In this document: positions 36,501 to 38,663 of the stretch, in pieces | How the letters are laid out: each line of letters opens with the position of its first letter | Numbering within the stretch: the first letter of the stretch is position 1 | Source of the DNA: Fredinandcohnia onubensis | Lineage (GTDB): Bacteria > Bacillota > Bacilli > Bacillales > Bacillaceae_L | Assembly: GCF_031181385.1 (NCBI RefSeq) | Contig: NZ_JAPSKV010000013.1 | Span: 75,321-113,983, forward strand | Length of the DNA stretch: 38,663 bases | Direction of reading: 5' to 3' | Made by a program: the position numbers and the translations under genes | The notes under the pieces: model-generated | What the model was told of the DNA's origin: nothing | Seen by the model: only the letters and a program-made list of their open reading frames with translations | Database searches by the model: none

Positions 36501-36528
36501 GGACCAGATTATGATCTGGTCCTTTTTT
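36501..36528 (+). terminator. tRNA-Arg terminator
   Basis: GGACCAGAT (36501-36509), TATG loop, ATCTGGTCC (36514-36522), six T. Confidence 0.94.
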
Positions 36529-36567
36529 GCATATTACGATATTTTTTCTCCACTTTACTACAACTCC

Positions 36568-36744
36568 CTAGTTATCTTTATACCCCAATGTCCCTTCGTA
36601 GACATCCTCGTCAACTGGATTCACAGCCCACATTGTTTGGATAGGATCAAATTCAGTTGCGAACTCTTCTTTGTTTTTCGCCTTGTTTGCTTCATCCAAA
36701 GTACCCGTAACCGGGCCGGTGTACATAATCTCATTTTTTCTCAA
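36568..36744 (-). CDS. Small hypothetical protein, 58 aa
   Basis: A short minus-strand reading frame of 58 codons, TTG start at 36744 and TAG stop at 36568-36570. AGAGGTG lies 7-8 nt before the TTG, a good ribosome site. The product is acidic and soluble with no membrane segment: it contains MYTGPVTGTLDEANKAKNKE, then FDPIQTMWAVNPVDEDVYEG, ending GYKDN. I do not recognise a family. An in-frame ATG at codon 7 has no ribosome site. It stands alone between tRNA-Arg and rpoN, on the opposite strand to both. Confidence 0.6.
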   Translation of the reverse strand: MRKNEIMYTGPVTGTLDEANKAKNKEEFATEFDPIQTMWAVNPVDEDVYEGTLGYKDN

Positions 36745-36890
36745 CACAAATCACCTCTTTAAGGTAGATTCTTTCAAAAAATGAATAAAAATGCGTGCTA
36801 AAATTTAACTTTTTCGATACCATAGAAGTAAGATAAAATTAACGATAGAACATATTCAATAAAATGATAGAGTTCATTGTAAACTAAAAA

Positions 36891-36908
36891 AAAGTAAACG
36901 CTTCCATT
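36891..36908 (+). promoter_or_regulatory. Putative cre (CcpA) site upstream of rpoN
   Basis: AAAGTAAACGCTTCCATT matches the Bacillus cre consensus (WWTGWAARCGYTWWCWWW) at 16 of 18 positions; the central AACGCT and the outer G and C-A are right. It begins 51 bp before the rpoN start. CcpA control of sigL through a roadblock is known in B. subtilis, which supports the call. Confidence 0.65.
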
Positions 36909-36941
36909 TAAAAAAACTCAGGTGAAAGGGGGAGAACGAGA

Positions 36942-38252
36942 GTGAATATGCAAACTGGACTTTTTCAGCAGCAATCATTAAAGCTAGTCATGACAAAGGA
37001 GTTAACTCAAGCTATAACTCTTTTACAATACTCTTCTTTGGATTTGACTAAATTTCTTGAAGAGCAAACATTAGAAAATCCCCTAATTGAAGTAAAACAA
37101 ACGGATTTTAGTCGACGAACAAAATCAAAGGTCTCAAAAGAATCCTATACAAATCCGATTGACTATATTGAAAAAAAAGAAACAACCCTTTATGAACACT
37201 TGCTTACACAACTTTCATATATGAAGGTGAACAACGAAAAAAAGCGAACGATGGAATATATCATTCAACTCTTGGATAGCAACGGTTATCTGTATTTTCC
37301 AGAGGAGGAGATTGCAAAAGACCTCAATACCGATACTGAAACCATCGAAAGTGCGATTCACTTTATCCAAAGTTTAGACCCGATTGGGGTAGGAGCTAGG
37401 TCCTTACAAGAATGCCTGCTCCTACAACTAAGGAAATTGCCAAAAAGGAATAGTCTTGCTGAAACAATTATTCAGGACTATTTTGAAGAATTTGCAGAAA
37501 AGTCCTGGAAGGAAATCGCGAAACAACTTGATGTAAAGCTTTTTGATATTCAACAGATTTTTGACTTTATCCAAACCCTACAGCCAAGACCGGGTGCAGC
37601 TTTTCATGGAGGAGAAGCACAGTATATAGTCCCGGAATTTGATATTCAAGTCGAAAATGGTGTTGTCATAATGAACATGCACGATTCATATTTGCCAAAG
37701 GTTTCATTAAATCTTCAGTACTACCAGCATTTTTTACAAGAAAAGGATTCACAAACTCAATCCTATCTCCAAGAAAAAGTGGATCAGTGCCAATGGATTA
37801 TGAGAAGTTTGGAACAGCGAAAACTCACCTTGCAAAATGTCATGAACGAAATCATTAATCGTCAAATGGATTTCTTTCTAAAGGGACCAGCTCATCTAAA
37901 GCCACTAATAATGAGTGAAGTTGCACAAAGTTTAGACATTCATGAATCAACCGTAAGCCGTGCAGTAAAAGATAAATTTGTTCAAACTCCATATGGTATT
38001 TTCGAAATGAAATATTTCTTTAGTCGTAACATCCAAACAACGGGATCAACCGATACTTCATCAACGCAAGTTAAGAACGTTTTAAAACAGCTGGTTGATG
38101 AGGAAAATAAACAAAAGCCTTTGTCAGACCAGGAGATTGTCAGTATACTTAAGGAAGAGCATGGTATTCTTGTGTCCAGAAGAACAATTGCAAAATACCG
38201 TGACCAATTAAATATACCATCTTCATCGAAGCGAAAAAGATATAGCAAGTAG
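36942..38252 (+). CDS. rpoN: RNA polymerase sigma-54 factor (SigL)
   Basis: The alternative sigma factor for -24/-12 promoters. The 436-aa protein has the Gln/Leu-rich activator-interaction region at the N-terminus (MQTGLFQQQSLKLVMTKELT), the core-binding domain in the middle (LDPIGVGARSLQECLLLQL near 145), the HTH region HESTVSRAVKDKFVQTPYGI, and the C-terminal RpoN box SRRTIAKYRD for -24 recognition. The start may be GTG 36942 or ATG 36948; GGGGGAG precedes both. It is followed after 16 nt by a glutaredoxin-like gene. Its nearness to the sigma-54-driven island (about 7 kb) may be coincidence of synteny. Confidence 0.96.
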   Translation: MNMQTGLFQQQSLKLVMTKELTQAITLLQYSSLDLTKFLEEQTLENPLIEVKQTDFSRRTKSKVSKESYTNPIDYIEKKETTLYEHLLTQLSYMKVNNEKKRTMEYIIQLLDSNGYLYFPEEEIAKDLNTDTETIESAIHFIQSLDPIGVGARSLQECLLLQLRKLPKRNSLAETIIQDYFEEFAEKSWKEIAKQLDVKLFDIQQIFDFIQTLQPRPGAAFHGGEAQYIVPEFDIQVENGVVIMNMHDSYLPKVSLNLQYYQHFLQEKDSQTQSYLQEKVDQCQWIMRSLEQRKLTLQNVMNEIINRQMDFFLKGPAHLKPLIMSEVAQSLDIHESTVSRAVKDKFVQTPYGIFEMKYFFSRNIQTTGSTDTSSTQVKNVLKQLVDEENKQKPLSDQEIVSILKEEHGILVSRRTIAKYRDQLNIPSSSKRKRYSK

Positions 38253-38268
38253 ATTGGAAGTGTAACAG

Positions 38269-38520
38269 TTGAGTCGCATTCAAGTCACCATGTATTCAAA
38301 GGAAAATTGCTCCCTTTGTACAAAAGCGAAAAAGGTTATCGAGGAATTAAGTGAAGAATTTCCTTTAGACCTCAATGAGGTTGATATTTATAAAGATGAT
38401 GAACTTCTGGAAAAATATCAGATCATGATTCCGGTTATCGAAATTGACGGAAATGAAGTGGGGTATGGGATTATCCATAAAGAGGTCATCCAAGAATACC
38501 TAAGTAAATATTTAAAATAA
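38269..38520 (+). CDS. Glutaredoxin-like thioredoxin-fold protein
   Basis: An 83-aa protein with a CxxC motif (Cys14-Ser-Leu-Cys17 in ENCSLCTKAKK) right after a first beta strand (IQVTMYSK) and a cis-Pro in IMIPVIEIDG: the layout of small glutaredoxin-like (DUF836-type) proteins. It starts with TTG with GGAAGTG about 8 nt before. Only 16 nt separate it from rpoN, so the two are likely co-transcribed. The redox partner is unknown. Confidence 0.82.
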   Translation: MSRIQVTMYSKENCSLCTKAKKVIEELSEEFPLDLNEVDIYKDDELLEKYQIMIPVIEIDGNEVGYGIIHKEVIQEYLSKYLK

Positions 38521-38536
38521 TCTGACTGCCTAAAAA

Positions 38537-38663
38537 TGAACTGCCCCCTGTCAAGTAGACAGTGGAAATAATAAAAATTGACCTAAGCGGCTTTAGCTCT
38601 ATATTCTACAGGGCTGAGGCTGTTTAGTCGTTTTTGATATCTATTGTGATTATAGAAATATAT
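38537..38663 (-). mobile_element. End of an IS3-family insertion sequence (cut by the window edge)
   Basis: A terminal-repeat-like sequence starts at 38537 (TGAACTGCCCCCTGTC...GTAGACAG), the form usual for IS3-family ends. It is followed inward by the C-terminal coding part of an OrfB transposase read on the minus strand. The other end lies outside the window. Confidence 0.75.
38583..38663 (-). CDS. IS3-family transposase OrfB, C-terminal fragment (partial)
   Basis: The last 26 codons of a minus-strand reading frame that enters from the right edge. It reads YFYNHNRYQKRLNSLSPVEY-RAKAA, then TAG. The pattern N-x-x-R-x-Q-K-x-L-N-x-L-S-P-V-E-Y-R is the characteristic end of DDE integrase-core transposases of the IS3/IS150 type. 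The catalytic residues lie outside the window, so whether the element is intact cannot be told. Confidence 0.85.
   Translation of the reverse strand: MYFYNHNRYQKRLNSLSPVEYRAKAA

Noticed and set aside
36511-36762. 83-codon + strand frame after tRNA-Arg
   Set aside because: It starts inside the tRNA terminator, has no ribosome site, and is antisense to the better-supported 58-aa ORF.

Overview
The window looks like chromosomal DNA of a low-GC, spore-former-type Firmicute (Bacillaceae). Evidence: strong AGGAGG-type ribosome sites, frequent TTG/GTG starts, a lipoprotein-type PotD, a CtsR box on clpP, Crh with Gln15, and the gene order his operon - TPR gene - trxB - ... - yvcI-rapZ-glmR-whiA-crh - clpP - tRNA-Arg - rpoN seen around B. 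subtilis hisI/trxB/crh/clpP.

Layout. 1-2756 is the end of the histidine operon (hisB tail, hisH, hisA, hisF, hisIE). The 328-bp gap after it holds eight DnaA-box-like 9-mers, six of them abutting in two triplets. Next come a TPR protein, trxB and a GNAT acetyltransferase, each with clear signals. From about 6.3 to 30.1 kb there is a large polyamine/agmatine catabolic island, apparently placed between trxB and yvcI. It encodes a PotABC importer with two PotD lipoproteins, an YtcJ-type amidohydrolase, an FAD amine oxidase, a C45 Ntn-hydrolase, three aldehyde dehydrogenases, a GNAT-nitrilase fusion, putrescine aminotransferase, agmatine deiminase, N-carbamoylputrescine amidase, GABA aminotransferase, a lipoyl-like small protein and a sigma-54 activator. 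A further class III aminotransferase follows at 30.1-31.4 kb. The conserved yvcI-crh block, clpP, tRNA-Arg(CCG), an unlisted 58-aa ORF, rpoN (sigma-54) and a glutaredoxin-like gene complete the window, which ends inside an IS3-family element.

How it works together. Nine good -24/-12 (sigma-54) promoters drive nearly every transcription unit of the island. Three intergenic regions carry a long palindrome that I propose as the binding site of the island's own activator (711 aa, N-terminal repeat, PAS-PAS-AAA+-Fis HTH). Two of those regions sit between divergent sigma-54 promoters. The inferred main route is agmatine -> N-carbamoylputrescine -> putrescine -> 4-aminobutanal -> GABA -> succinic semialdehyde -> succinate. 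A second unit (oxidase, C45 hydrolase, ALDH, GNAT-nitrilase) resembles the Puu pathway but has no PuuA or PuuD homologue here, and may be an undescribed acyl-protected variant. rpoN itself lies about 7 kb beyond the island with a cre-like site upstream, so carbon status could gate the whole regulon.
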